NCBI GenBank assembly: GCA_964517495.1
Contig: CAZFER010000010.1
Coordinates: 56,081-120,080, forward strand
Direction of reading: 5' to 3'
Source of the DNA: CAZFER01 sp964517495
GTDB lineage: Bacteria; Hinthialibacterota; Hinthialibacteria; Hinthialibacterales; Hinthialibacteraceae
Length of the DNA: 64,000 nucleotides
The notes below the pieces were generated by a model. The model saw only the letters and a list, made by a program, of their open reading frames with translations. It searched no databases and had not been told where the DNA came from. The stretch's first letter is position 1. Each line of letters opens with the position of its first letter. Position numbers and translations under genes: made by a program. Of the stretch, positions 44,635 through 53,078 are shown piece by piece.

Positions 44635-45327
44635 ATGTATTGGATACTGATAATTGGGATTATGTTGATGATGGCGGCAGCCAGCCGCAACGTGCAAGCC
44701 ACGTTTCAACGCTTTAGTGAAGTGCCGGTTCGCCGGCGGATAACCGGGGCTCAGGTGGCTCGTCACATTTTGGACAGCAATGGTTTAAACAATATTCCCG
44801 TTGAACGGGTGTCAGGCCAGTTAACTGACCATTATGACTCAACCAAAAAGGTGCTTCGGCTTTCTGAACCGGTATATGACAGCAATTCGATTTCAGCCGT
44901 CGGGGTTGCCGCTCATGAAGCAGGGCATGCCTTGCAGGATAAATCCGGCTATTTTGCACTTCAACTTCGGCAGGGGCTTTTCCCCATTGCCAATATCGGT
45001 TCGAATTTCGGCATGTTTCTGATCATGATTGGCATGTTTGGTGCCTTTCTCTTTCAGATGCAGGCCATTGGCATGACCTTGGCGGTTACTGGATTAATCC
45101 TTTATGCGTTCGCGGTTCTGTTCACGTTGATTACGCTGCCGGTTGAATTTAACGCCAGTTCACGCGCATTGGCATGTTTGACTCAATATGGCATCGTATC
45201 ATCCGATGAACATACAGGTACCAAAAAGGTGTTGAATGCAGCTGCCATGACCTATGTCGCCTCTGCGGTTGGCGCAATCCTGACGCTTCTATATTATGCC
45301 ATGATTATTCTTGGAAGCCGGGAATAA
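44635..45327 (+). CDS. YugP-type membrane zinc metallopeptidase
   Basis: 230 residues from ATG 44635; the usual family start (MYW, near MYF in relatives) and GAGGG upstream support this over an earlier GTG. N-terminal helix, then ARHILDSNGLNNIPVERV, and zinc site HEAGH at 94-98 in VGVAAHEAGHALQDKSGY; three further helices complete the membrane domain, with EFNASSRALACL supplying the third ligand Glu region. Substrate unknown. Followed by a strong terminator and rsmB, an order I recall from Firmicutes. Confidence 0.9.
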   Translation: MYWILIIGIMLMMAAASRNVQATFQRFSEVPVRRRITGAQVARHILDSNGLNNIPVERVSGQLTDHYDSTKKVLRLSEPVYDSNSISAVGVAAHEAGHALQDKSGYFALQLRQGLFPIANIGSNFGMFLIMIGMFGAFLFQMQAIGMTLAVTGLILYAFAVLFTLITLPVEFNASSRALACLTQYGIVSSDEHTGTKKVLNAAAMTYVASAVGAILTLLYYAMIILGSRE

Positions 45328-45360
45328 CCGCTGTTAATTAAGCTTTGTAGAGAGTATTAT

Positions 45361-45398
45361 ATGGGGGATCTTGCCTGTTGGCTTGATCCCCCATTTTT
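45361..45398 (+). terminator. Rho-independent terminator
   Basis: Ten-bp stem ATGGGGGATC/GATCCCCCAT (45361-45370 with 45385-45394), a 14-base loop, followed by a T-rich tract, between the metallopeptidase and rsmB genes. Confidence 0.85.
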
Positions 45399-45418
45399 AT
45401 CCATTCATTAAATAAAGG

Positions 45419-46807
45419 GTGATTCATTCATTGCATAAACCAAGGACATCCCAGAAAAAAGGAAAAACAAATACCAGCATTTCACCTGCCCGAATCGCGG
45501 CATTAAAGGTATTAGACGATACCATTACCCGCAAACGGCCATTGCTGGAAAATTTACCTATTATTCACTCTTCTTGTCACAACCAAAAAGATGTGGCTTT
45601 AGCCCGTGAAATTGTTTCAGGCACCTGCCGTTGGCTAGGGCGATTACGTTTCTATTTGAAAACCGTATCCAGGAATCTCGATAATTTGCCTGACCTGATT
45701 CAGCGCATTTTGGAATTATCAGCATACCAATTGCTCTATTTGGAGCGAGTCCCGGTTTACGCGGTGGTTTCAGATGCGGTTGAATTGGCCAAACAAAACC
45801 GCTTTCGCGGTTTAGCCTCTGCGGTGAATGGAATTTTGAGGAATCTGCATCGTTCGCAAGAAAACCTTGAATTGCCTTTGAAAGATGAGGATTTTTCTGA
45901 GTATTTAAGTGTATTTTATTCCCACCCATCCTGGTTAATAAAGCAATGGATTACCTTATGGGGTGATGGAACCACGGAAGCTTTTTGCCAACATAACAAT
46001 ACCATTGCTCCAATATCGCTTCGGTTAAGAGGGGATCATCAGAAAGCGTTGGAGATATTAAGAGAGATCAATGTTCAATTTACTTTGGATGAGCGCATCC
46101 CTGGACGGGTAATAATCGATGATACTGCTTCATTTAGTGAAGACTGCATGCAAAATCCACACTGGGCTATACAGGATGGTGCAGCAATGCTGGTACCTCT
46201 TGTTTTATCACCCCAACCAGGCTGGAAAGTATGGGATGTATGTGCTGCTCCAGGTGGTAAGGCTTTTTACTTGGCAGACTTGGCGGATGATCAAGGCTTA
46301 ATCTATGCAACTGACCGTTCCAAATTGCGCCTTGACAAGTTGGTTCAACAAAACCAAATCTATAACTTATCTTCAATAAAAACAGGTGTTTTGGATGCAT
46401 TAAACGATCCACTCCCTTCCCAGTATTCCGAACTGGATGCCATTTTGCTTGATGTCCCCTGCACAGGATGGGGTACCTTTCGGAGGCATCCGGATCTTCG
46501 CTGGCGATTAAGACCGGATGATCAAGCCCGATTAGGAAAAATGGCATTGAATATGCTTGAAAAAGTATACAAAAGGCTAAAATCGGGGGGAATTCTTATT
46601 TATTCCACCTGCACCTTATCGAAAGATGAGAATGAAAATGTGATATCCCGATTTGTGGAAAATCATCCGGAATTCTCCATTGAATCACCTTCAAAATACA
46701 TCCCACCAGCGTTTCAATCCGCCATTACCCAGGACGGTTTTTTAAAGATAAATCCCTACGATTGGGATTTGGATGGCACATTCGCTGCCAGATTAAAAAA
46801 AATGTAG
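45419..46807 (+). CDS. rsmB: 16S rRNA (cytosine-967-C5)-methyltransferase
   Basis: 462 residues: NusB-like RNA-binding domain (RIAALKVLDDTITRKRP, VALAREIVSGTCRWLGR) then a Rossmann methyltransferase. SAM-binding motif VWDVCAAPGGKAFYLADLAD is near 271, the catalytic Cys pair lies in LLDVPCTGWGTFRRHPDL (near 346) and LIYSTCTLSKDENENV (near 396). It methylates C967 of 16S rRNA. Start is GTG 45419 or TTG 45431; the GTG gives the longer conserved basic tail. Ends 31 bp before an inverted-repeat-bounded segment. Confidence 0.93.
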   Translation: MIHSLHKPRTSQKKGKTNTSISPARIAALKVLDDTITRKRPLLENLPIIHSSCHNQKDVALAREIVSGTCRWLGRLRFYLKTVSRNLDNLPDLIQRILELSAYQLLYLERVPVYAVVSDAVELAKQNRFRGLASAVNGILRNLHRSQENLELPLKDEDFSEYLSVFYSHPSWLIKQWITLWGDGTTEAFCQHNNTIAPISLRLRGDHQKALEILREINVQFTLDERIPGRVIIDDTASFSEDCMQNPHWAIQDGAAMLVPLVLSPQPGWKVWDVCAAPGGKAFYLADLADDQGLIYATDRSKLRLDKLVQQNQIYNLSSIKTGVLDALNDPLPSQYSELDAILLDVPCTGWGTFRRHPDLRWRLRPDDQARLGKMALNMLEKVYKRLKSGGILIYSTCTLSKDENENVISRFVENHPEFSIESPSKYIPPAFQSAITQDGFLKINPYDWDLDGTFAARLKKM

Positions 46808-46838
46808 AATCCCTCAACACTAACTGCATTTATGAAAG

Positions 46839-47220
46839 GGTGGCAACACTTTTTGTGGTGAGATTGGGGATTGACCTATGTGTCAACCCAGTCTTAAATC
46901 TCTTGTTTAAAGCATTTACTTCAACCGGGGGGCAGGAAGTCTTTTTAATCGCTGGTTTTTGGGATCAAATTCAATACCCACTGACTCCAAGGGAGTTACG
47001 CCTAAAATAGGTTCAACATCATCTGCTCCAAAGGTGACTGTAGATCCGACAATATCACCCATAAACTCGATTTCAGCCACGGCCACATCCAACTTAACTT
47101 CTGAACCATCAGCCAATTCGTGGATGCGCGATCCTCTGGGTTGAAGGCCGATTTCATACAAATGTTTAGCGGGCACCAGGCAATCAACAGCGCCCATATC
47201 CACCAAAAAGTGTTGCCACC
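46839..47220. mobile_element. 382-bp segment bounded by perfect 17-bp inverted repeats
   Basis: GGTGGCAACACTTTTTG at 46839-46855 recurs in reverse complement at 47204-47220. The segment holds the aspartic-protease remnant and a hairpin (TTGACCTATGTGTCAACCCA, 46871-46890) whose reverse complement is at 62493-62512. No transposase and no obvious target-site duplication, so it may be a MITE-like or decayed element. Confidence 0.5.
46916..47206 (-). pseudogene. 5'-truncated clan AA retropepsin-like aspartic protease
   Basis: 96 codons from a TTG inside the right inverted repeat. The sequence FVDMGAVDCLVPAKHLYEIG is the catalytic loop of small bacterial retropepsin-like proteases, which normally reads DTGA or DSGA; Thr/Ser is Met here. 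HELADGSEVKLDVAVAEIEF and GVTPLESVGIEFDPKNQRL match the rest of the fold. The N-terminal strand before the motif is missing and the frame upstream meets a stop nine codons earlier, so it is probably inactive. Confidence 0.65.
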
Positions 47221-47385
47221 TATTCAGCGGATTTCAGATAATAGAATAGTTGACAAGTGAGACTAAAAGTTCATCATACTGGGCAATTCCAGGTTATCGA
47301 GGTATGATTAAAACGTTGATATAATCTTACAATTGAAAATCAATACCCTCCGCTTTGTTTATCAAGGCGTTATAAACACATACGA

Positions 47386-48429
47386 ATGATTAGAAGATTC
47401 TTTAAAGCCATTTTTCGTTTCATTAACCTAATCCTTCTGATTATCATATTCATGGTATTGCTCGTCTCAGGGATGGCGGCGGGTGGGATTTGGCTGCTGG
47501 ATTACCTTGTTCAAGGCGAAGAGGTCGCTGTTCCCCGATTGTATGGGATGACCAAGGCGGAAGCGGTTGAAACGCTGGTCGAACATGAATTGATTCCGGA
47601 TTTACCCATTAAACAGGTTATTAATGAGGATGTTCCGGCTGGAATTGTTATTGAACAAATCCCTGCACCGGAGACGAAAGTCAAGAAGGGACGAAGTGTA
47701 ACCCTAACCGTCAGTACCGGTCCACAGGAGATTCATATACCGGATCTGGTTGGAAACCGGCTGGAAGATGTTTCCGGCTTGCTTCGCAACGCAGGATTAC
47801 ACTTAGGCCAACGAGCAGCAACACACCATCATTCTTTTACCAATGGGGAGATCATTTCCCAGGATCCATTGCCAGGTAAGCGAATTGTGATTGGCAAGCG
47901 AATAAACCTCCTGGTCAGCCTGGGCCCTCCACCCATTGAATTGGTTATGCCCCGCCTAATTGGAAAAACTTGGGATGAAGTTACTAACCAATTTGACCAC
48001 GATTTAATTACCCTTAGTGAAGAACATATTGAATATAAGAAAACCCCTGATACCTCACAATGGAATCGAATCATCGAACAAAATCCCGAACCCGGCGCAA
48101 AAGTAATCGCTGGCGAATCAATCAAGTTGACAATCGGTTCCAGCGGCACGGAAATATCCGATTTACGGCTGGTGCATGTCACGTTTCCTTTTACTTTTGA
48201 TTTGGAATCAGAATATGTTTGTTTGCAGGTATGGGATGATCGATTTTCTATATATTATTCACCCACCCTGATTCCAATCAGCGTTTCTCCTTTAAAAGAT
48301 GAAATAGATCAATGGATTGCAGTGTTTGGTGATGCTGTTGTCACTTTGGCTGAAGGTAATTCAATGAATTCCCTTCACTTGACAAATCCTGTCAAAATGC
48401 AATATTTTCCCGCTCCCCTAGAGGAGTAA
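47386..48429 (+). CDS. Membrane-anchored protein with three PASTA domains
   Basis: 347 residues. One N-terminal helix (LILLIIIFMVLLVSGMAAGG) anchors it, then three PASTA domains: AVPRLYGMTKAEAVETLVEH, IHIPDLVGNRLEDVSGLLRN and LVMPRLIGKTWDEVTNQFDH, each closing with a Q-x-P-x-P-G-x-x-V turn. The last 80 residues are unassigned. PASTA repeats bind muropeptides or beta-lactams and usually belong to PknB-type kinases or PBPs; no kinase domain is present. It follows rsmB, matching the place of the pknB gene in Gram-positive gene order. Confidence 0.88.
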   Translation: MIRRFFKAIFRFINLILLIIIFMVLLVSGMAAGGIWLLDYLVQGEEVAVPRLYGMTKAEAVETLVEHELIPDLPIKQVINEDVPAGIVIEQIPAPETKVKKGRSVTLTVSTGPQEIHIPDLVGNRLEDVSGLLRNAGLHLGQRAATHHHSFTNGEIISQDPLPGKRIVIGKRINLLVSLGPPPIELVMPRLIGKTWDEVTNQFDHDLITLSEEHIEYKKTPDTSQWNRIIEQNPEPGAKVIAGESIKLTIGSSGTEISDLRLVHVTFPFTFDLESEYVCLQVWDDRFSIYYSPTLIPISVSPLKDEIDQWIAVFGDAVVTLAEGNSMNSLHLTNPVKMQYFPAPLEE

Positions 48430-48565
48430 ACTGTGTTTATAATATATGGATTAGTTACTGATTTTAGGGAATTTTAAAACAATTTTAACAACTTTGGATG
48501 TGAATTGATGCGAATTTCTCAAGTTTTAATAAGAAATATAATTGATTTTCTTTATCAAATCAGGT

Positions 48566-48588
48566 ATGTTTACTAAAATAATAAACAT
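48566..48588 (+). promoter_or_regulatory. Dyad ATGTTTA-N9-TAAACAT before the SufR-like gene
   Basis: Perfect seven-base arms (48566-48572 and 48582-48588), 12 bp before ATG 48601. The position fits autorepression by the encoded winged-helix protein. Confidence 0.5.
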
Positions 48589-48600
48589 TCTGAGATTTGT

Positions 48601-49254
48601 ATGATGAAAAGAGAACGCACAACCCGCAACGAAATTTTAAACCTATTAAAAAAAGAAGGCAAAATGACCGCCGCCCAGGTTGGAGACACCTTGGGATTAA
48701 CCGCAATGGGAGCCCGCCAACATTTAATGGCACTTGAGCGGGATGAAATGGTCGCTTCTGAATTTGTACGCCAAAAAGCGGGCAGGCCAGCGCTTTATTT
48801 CAAACTCGCGGATAAAGCTGCAGGCTGTTTTCCGCAAGAGTATTCCAATTTGGTGTTAAGCCTTTTGAAGAACCTGGAAGAATTGGAAGGCCGGGATAAA
48901 GTCGAGCAATTATTGACTTATCGCCGGGAAAAATTAAAACAAGAATATGGTGATTTGATTAACGGACTAGATTTAAAAAAGAAAGTGGAATTATTAGCCA
49001 ACCTTCGTGATGAAGGCGGTTATATGGCGGAAATGGATGAGGAAAAGAATGAGCTGATTCTTAAAGAGCACAACTGCCCCATCCATAATGTAGCCAAGGA
49101 ATACCCTGAAGTATGCCAGATTGAACTGGATTTATTCATGGAACTGCTTGGAGGTGATGTGGAGCGTATTGAACATTTAATGAATGGCCACAATGCGTGT
49201 GTTTATAAAATCACCAATGGCAAGAGCAATCAAAATAACGAAAAGAAGAAATAG
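48601..49254 (+). CDS. SufR-like Fe-S winged-helix transcriptional regulator
   Basis: 217 residues. DeoR/ArsR-like winged helix at about 8-70 (TRNEILNLLKKEGKMTAAQV, GLTAMGARQHLMALERDEMV, KAGRPALYFKLAD). The C-terminal domain has NCPIHNVAKEYPEVCQIELD and ACVYKI, with Cys at about 159, 172 and 200, the arrangement of the SufR family that holds a [4Fe-4S] or [2Fe-2S] cluster and represses suf iron-sulfur assembly genes. No suf genes lie in the window; a dyad just upstream suggests autoregulation. Convergent with the large exported protein gene. Confidence 0.85.
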   Translation: MMKRERTTRNEILNLLKKEGKMTAAQVGDTLGLTAMGARQHLMALERDEMVASEFVRQKAGRPALYFKLADKAAGCFPQEYSNLVLSLLKNLEELEGRDKVEQLLTYRREKLKQEYGDLINGLDLKKKVELLANLRDEGGYMAEMDEEKNELILKEHNCPIHNVAKEYPEVCQIELDLFMELLGGDVERIEHLMNGHNACVYKITNGKSNQNNEKKK

Positions 49255-49260
49255 TCCGCC

Positions 49261-52239
49261 TTATTGTTCCAGCTGTATTAACGGATAATTGAAAATATCC
49301 TCGATCGTTTCTCCTTCCGTTAAAGACATGCACTCTTCATGATCGTCTTTTTCCACACATAGAACCACATTGATTGACCAAATCGGTTTTGTCATCTCTC
49401 CACTTTTCAGTGGTTCGAGAGGCAATGCAATTTCACGGCTATATCCTGCACCGATTTTGTAGACAGAGTGTAAAGAGACTTTCATTTGGTATTTTATAGG
49501 TTCCTTGTCAGCGGCATCAAGTGTAAAACCGAAGGGATCAATCTGGGTTTTATATAAGGATATTTTCCCCCCCCATGGTATTTCCCAGACATAATAATTG
49601 AGGTAATCCCGTTGGCTTGAAATATAGAGCCGTAGCGTAATAAGTTTTGAATCCTTTTGTGATTCAAAAGCCTGTGAATTCCCTTTAATGTTAATGTATA
49701 AATATTGCGGATCATGAAGAAGTTTAACTGTTGTGTTGGGTGATTCCGTTTTGGCTCCCCTATCCTGCATGGGGATTGGTACTGCTGAGTTCCAAACTTC
49801 CTCATCATCTTTTCCATCAATATCTGGTGCCTCAGTTACAAACAGAACGGGGATAGCCCCAGCTGTTTCAGCCTTTGACAGAAGAGCAAACTCTTGTTTT
49901 GCAACCTTGGCAGCGGGGGAAGAAGGAAATTGTTCGATGATGTGTTTAAAAAGCGCAATTGCAACATCCTGGGCTTCCTCACGCTTGCCGAGAGCAATGC
50001 CTAGCAAGGCTGCTGCCTCATCGATCCGTTGAGTTTCACTGGCTATTTGGTTAACACGTTCAATAATTTCACTTGGTTGAACATCTTTGCGTAATAGTTC
50101 CCTCTGAATTAAATGGGCGGTTTCAGGCATTGTTTCGAGGGCACTATCGTATACCTCGATGGCTGATTTCTCACCCTTGTTCAATTCGTGCAATTCAGCC
50201 AGACGATTCAAAATCTTTTCGTTATCCGGGTAGAATTCATTCAATACTGTATAGATTCGTATTGCCCGATCCACATCGCCCAATTCCACACATCGTTCGG
50301 CTAACCTGCGGATTTGTTTATCCGCTCCGAATGAAACTTTGTAACGGAAAATGGACTTGGTGGATGGAACCATTCGAATATCCTGATAGACCTGCTTGGT
50401 ATCCACCCTAATGTTATCCAAATCGAAGGTGGTATGTTTGGAGGTCCCCTTCAGAATCTGAAAGGTGGTCAAAAGATAGGTAACCCGGTCCATGATCATT
50501 AAGGGTAATGCATCCATACGTGGATCGCCGCTTTGATTGAGTTCGGCCAGTGAGGATATTCGGCGTAAACCTTCACGAAAGGCGTAAAATTCAGATTCAT
50601 TGTCTTGAAAGGATATGATATTGGCGGGTTGCAGGATTGAATTTCTTAGTTGTGAATAATAACGGTTTCGTTCAATCCCGCCACGGCCCTCGGTTTTAAT
50701 ATCCAGCATATCCCTTAAAAGACGGACATCACTGCTTAAAATCAGGGTATTCTCATGAATACACCAACTCGGGGTAAACGGTGTTATTGGCAGTCGAAGG
50801 GATAGTGTGTTGATCTCTATTTCATTATAGGTTTCTGTCCCGGCAACAATCATTTCTTTGGCCAACATGGAAATACGTTGTTGAAGTTTTGCAAAACCTT
50901 TCCGGGCTTTCTTTTCATCGCGAACCTTAATCAAATAAGCCACACGATTCATGGGAAGGACTGATTCAAGGTCGATCACAGACCGCATCAAACACCATTC
51001 ATTTCCCAAGCCTGCCAGTAAATCATCTTCGATAGAAAAATCCAATTCCTTTTCCCATGTTTTAATAAACTCATTACTCATTTTATGCAAAAAGGGGATC
51101 TCATCAAGCCAGGTTTGAATGAGCATCCAAATATCTTTGGGACCAAAAATATTCCCTGCGTTCAATGTTCCGGTTCGTCGAACCATATAATCTTCAAAGG
51201 GAAATACAACGGGTTTGCGCTTAAAAATAGGCGCCCAAGGTGATGTTTCCATATCACCACCCAGTTTTGTGAAACTGATGGTGTTCTTGTTTTTGTCATC
51301 ATCGTATGAACTGGCTAATCCACTGGCATCCACATTAATTAAGAGGGAAAGAACGGAATCCACCAGAGCAACAATATCTTCTATTTCATCCACATTGGGG
51401 AGATTCATATCTTCGAAAGCGTCTTGTAATTCTTTCGGCACTCTGTTGTCATCATTTTTATCTTTATGATCGTTTGTGGAGTTTCCCAATTGCTTTTTCT
51501 TGGCAAACTCCAAAACTGTGGATGTTAAACTTTTAATGACTTTGCTGTAATCGCCAAAGTTCCAAAACACTGTCCAGCTGCGATTTTCAGGGAGTTGTTC
51601 CAACACGGCCTGATAGGTCTCATTAGTGGCCAAACTATCCTCACTGAATTCCATCCCTTCGATCAGCTTAACCAAAGCCGGTTTACTGGTGGTAATCATT
51701 AGTGTGCTATCATCGTATGTGTAAGCCAATCCCAAGCCGGGCAGCCGTCCCGGTCCATACAGATAATGGATGGGAAATCCCCGATATAAATCCTGTTCAC
51801 TTTGCAGATAGGGAACCAACTTTGCAATATTTTCGAAGAGTTGAGATAAGACCTGGCTTGCTTGTTTTGTATCATCCAACCGGGTGATATAAATCAATGT
51901 TGGAGGTTTAAGAGCGGCAATATCAAGGCCAGAGACAGAAAAACACCACTGCTTGCCCATCAGGGCTTCGCCGTTTTGCAATCCAAATTCTTCCAGGGTG
52001 GCTTCCCATTCGGTACGCAGCACTTTCCATTCCAAAAAATCATCCATGGTCGCCACTAAGTCCTTAAGCGCCTGTTCATAATTGGGGAATAAAGGTTCGT
52101 TTTGTTGAGTGGTATCGCTTTCAACATACAACAATGTATTCGATGGGATCAATTGGTCAAACGCCGGTGGAGTTTGTGCATGGGTTACCGTGGCACAAAA
52201 CAGTAAAGCCAGAATGATGATTGAATTGAAACGGATCAT
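49261..52239 (-). CDS. Large exported protein: DUF3352-like region, TPRs, CBM9-like domain
   Basis: 992 residues from ATG 52239 (GGAAG upstream; an earlier GTG is part of that site). Signal peptide IIILALLFCATVTHAQ. The first 600 residues resemble DUF3352-type proteins (LIPSNTLLYVESDTTQQ, LMITTSKPALVKLIEGM, LILSSDVRLLRDMLDI), a fold with paired repeats. TPR-like helices follow near 645-715 (DVDRAIRIYTVLNEFYPDNE), and a CBM9/DOMON-like beta domain closes the protein near 795-985 (APDIDGKDDEEVWNSAVP, YLYINIKGNSQAF). It is third in the sigma/anti-sigma operon, so it is a likely regulon member or sensor-linked envelope protein. Function unknown. Confidence 0.75.
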   Translation of the reverse strand: MIRFNSIIILALLFCATVTHAQTPPAFDQLIPSNTLLYVESDTTQQNEPLFPNYEQALKDLVATMDDFLEWKVLRTEWEATLEEFGLQNGEALMGKQWCFSVSGLDIAALKPPTLIYITRLDDTKQASQVLSQLFENIAKLVPYLQSEQDLYRGFPIHYLYGPGRLPGLGLAYTYDDSTLMITTSKPALVKLIEGMEFSEDSLATNETYQAVLEQLPENRSWTVFWNFGDYSKVIKSLTSTVLEFAKKKQLGNSTNDHKDKNDDNRVPKELQDAFEDMNLPNVDEIEDIVALVDSVLSLLINVDASGLASSYDDDKNKNTISFTKLGGDMETSPWAPIFKRKPVVFPFEDYMVRRTGTLNAGNIFGPKDIWMLIQTWLDEIPFLHKMSNEFIKTWEKELDFSIEDDLLAGLGNEWCLMRSVIDLESVLPMNRVAYLIKVRDEKKARKGFAKLQQRISMLAKEMIVAGTETYNEIEINTLSLRLPITPFTPSWCIHENTLILSSDVRLLRDMLDIKTEGRGGIERNRYYSQLRNSILQPANIISFQDNESEFYAFREGLRRISSLAELNQSGDPRMDALPLMIMDRVTYLLTTFQILKGTSKHTTFDLDNIRVDTKQVYQDIRMVPSTKSIFRYKVSFGADKQIRRLAERCVELGDVDRAIRIYTVLNEFYPDNEKILNRLAELHELNKGEKSAIEVYDSALETMPETAHLIQRELLRKDVQPSEIIERVNQIASETQRIDEAAALLGIALGKREEAQDVAIALFKHIIEQFPSSPAAKVAKQEFALLSKAETAGAIPVLFVTEAPDIDGKDDEEVWNSAVPIPMQDRGAKTESPNTTVKLLHDPQYLYINIKGNSQAFESQKDSKLITLRLYISSQRDYLNYYVWEIPWGGKISLYKTQIDPFGFTLDAADKEPIKYQMKVSLHSVYKIGAGYSREIALPLEPLKSGEMTKPIWSINVVLCVEKDDHEECMSLTEGETIEDIFNYPLIQLEQ

Positions 52240-52324
52240 GTTTATCACTTCCTTATTTCTTAGCGAACTTCGATCGTCTGTCTAATCCCTTTACGCATGG
52301 GTCATATAAATTTTTCAATGGATA

Positions 52325-53065
52325 TCAAAAAACCGTAATTAATGTCAGCATCGATGCTCCAAGCCCTAACGCGATTTGTTGCTGGCCGGCCTTCACCAGT
52401 TTTTGAGAGACTGAATTTTCATTGGGTGATTGTTTTTCTGATTTTTGACCACTTAGCGCTGATTTGAAGGCACCGATAGTCATGCCGGCTTGCGTATCTT
52501 CCGGCAGGTTGGTGAGGGTTTCTTTTATCGCCGTGGTCTTTTCGCCTGCGTAATCAAGGCCTTTGTTAAAATACGTTTTAGCTGTGTCCGTCAGCGCCAG
52601 CAGGGCTTTTTTTTGTACTTCGTCCAACTCCGGCCGTTCGATCTCTTGTTGCTGCTGATTGGTTGTTGGAAACTGGGCGATCATCGGATCGGGATTATTA
52701 GATTGTGGGGTATTGGTCGAGGGATTCCAATCCACCATCACCAGCGAAAAGATGAGCAATACACTAAATGCAGAAGCTAAGAATTTGGGATTAAAAATGA
52801 AATACCAGCCCCATTCACGCTGTCGCGGTTGTTCCACGAGACGGTCGTGAACGTGTTGGATGGTATTGTCCAACACGTTGTCGATTTCGCTTTCCGTGAC
52901 AGCCGGTTCCATAGAACGGTCAAACTGTTCAAACAGATTTAACAGATCGTGGCATTCAGGATTGCTGCTTAATGCCGCCTCGACCCGCTCTTTGGCTTCG
53001 CCATCAAGCAGGCCATCATAATAAAGAGAGAGTTCTTCCACGGTGGGACGCGAATTTTGTTTCAT
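52325..53065 (-). CDS. Transmembrane anti-sigma factor
   Basis: 246 residues from ATG 53065, chosen because GGAGG sits nine bases upstream, overlapping the sigma factor stop. The cytoplasmic N-terminus RPTVEELSLYYDGLLDGEAK and ALSSNPECHDLLNLFEQFDR follow the anti-sigma domain pattern, but the zinc-binding HxxxCxxC is reduced to a single Cys. One transmembrane helix (FLASAFSVLLIFSLVMVDW) leads to a Gln/Pro-rich linker and a periplasmic helical part, with a second hydrophobic end (LGLGASMLTLITVF). Pairing with the preceding ECF sigma gene makes the role secure by context. Confidence 0.8.
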   Translation of the reverse strand: MKQNSRPTVEELSLYYDGLLDGEAKERVEAALSSNPECHDLLNLFEQFDRSMEPAVTESEIDNVLDNTIQHVHDRLVEQPRQREWGWYFIFNPKFLASAFSVLLIFSLVMVDWNPSTNTPQSNNPDPMIAQFPTTNQQQQEIERPELDEVQKKALLALTDTAKTYFNKGLDYAGEKTTAIKETLTNLPEDTQAGMTIGAFKSALSGQKSEKQSPNENSVSQKLVKAGQQQIALGLGASMLTLITVF

Positions 53066-53078
53066 GATCGTGCGCCTC

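Noticed and set aside
46839..47220. Complete insertion sequence
   Set aside because: No transposase frame and no clear target-site duplication; only the inverted ends and a protease remnant are visible.
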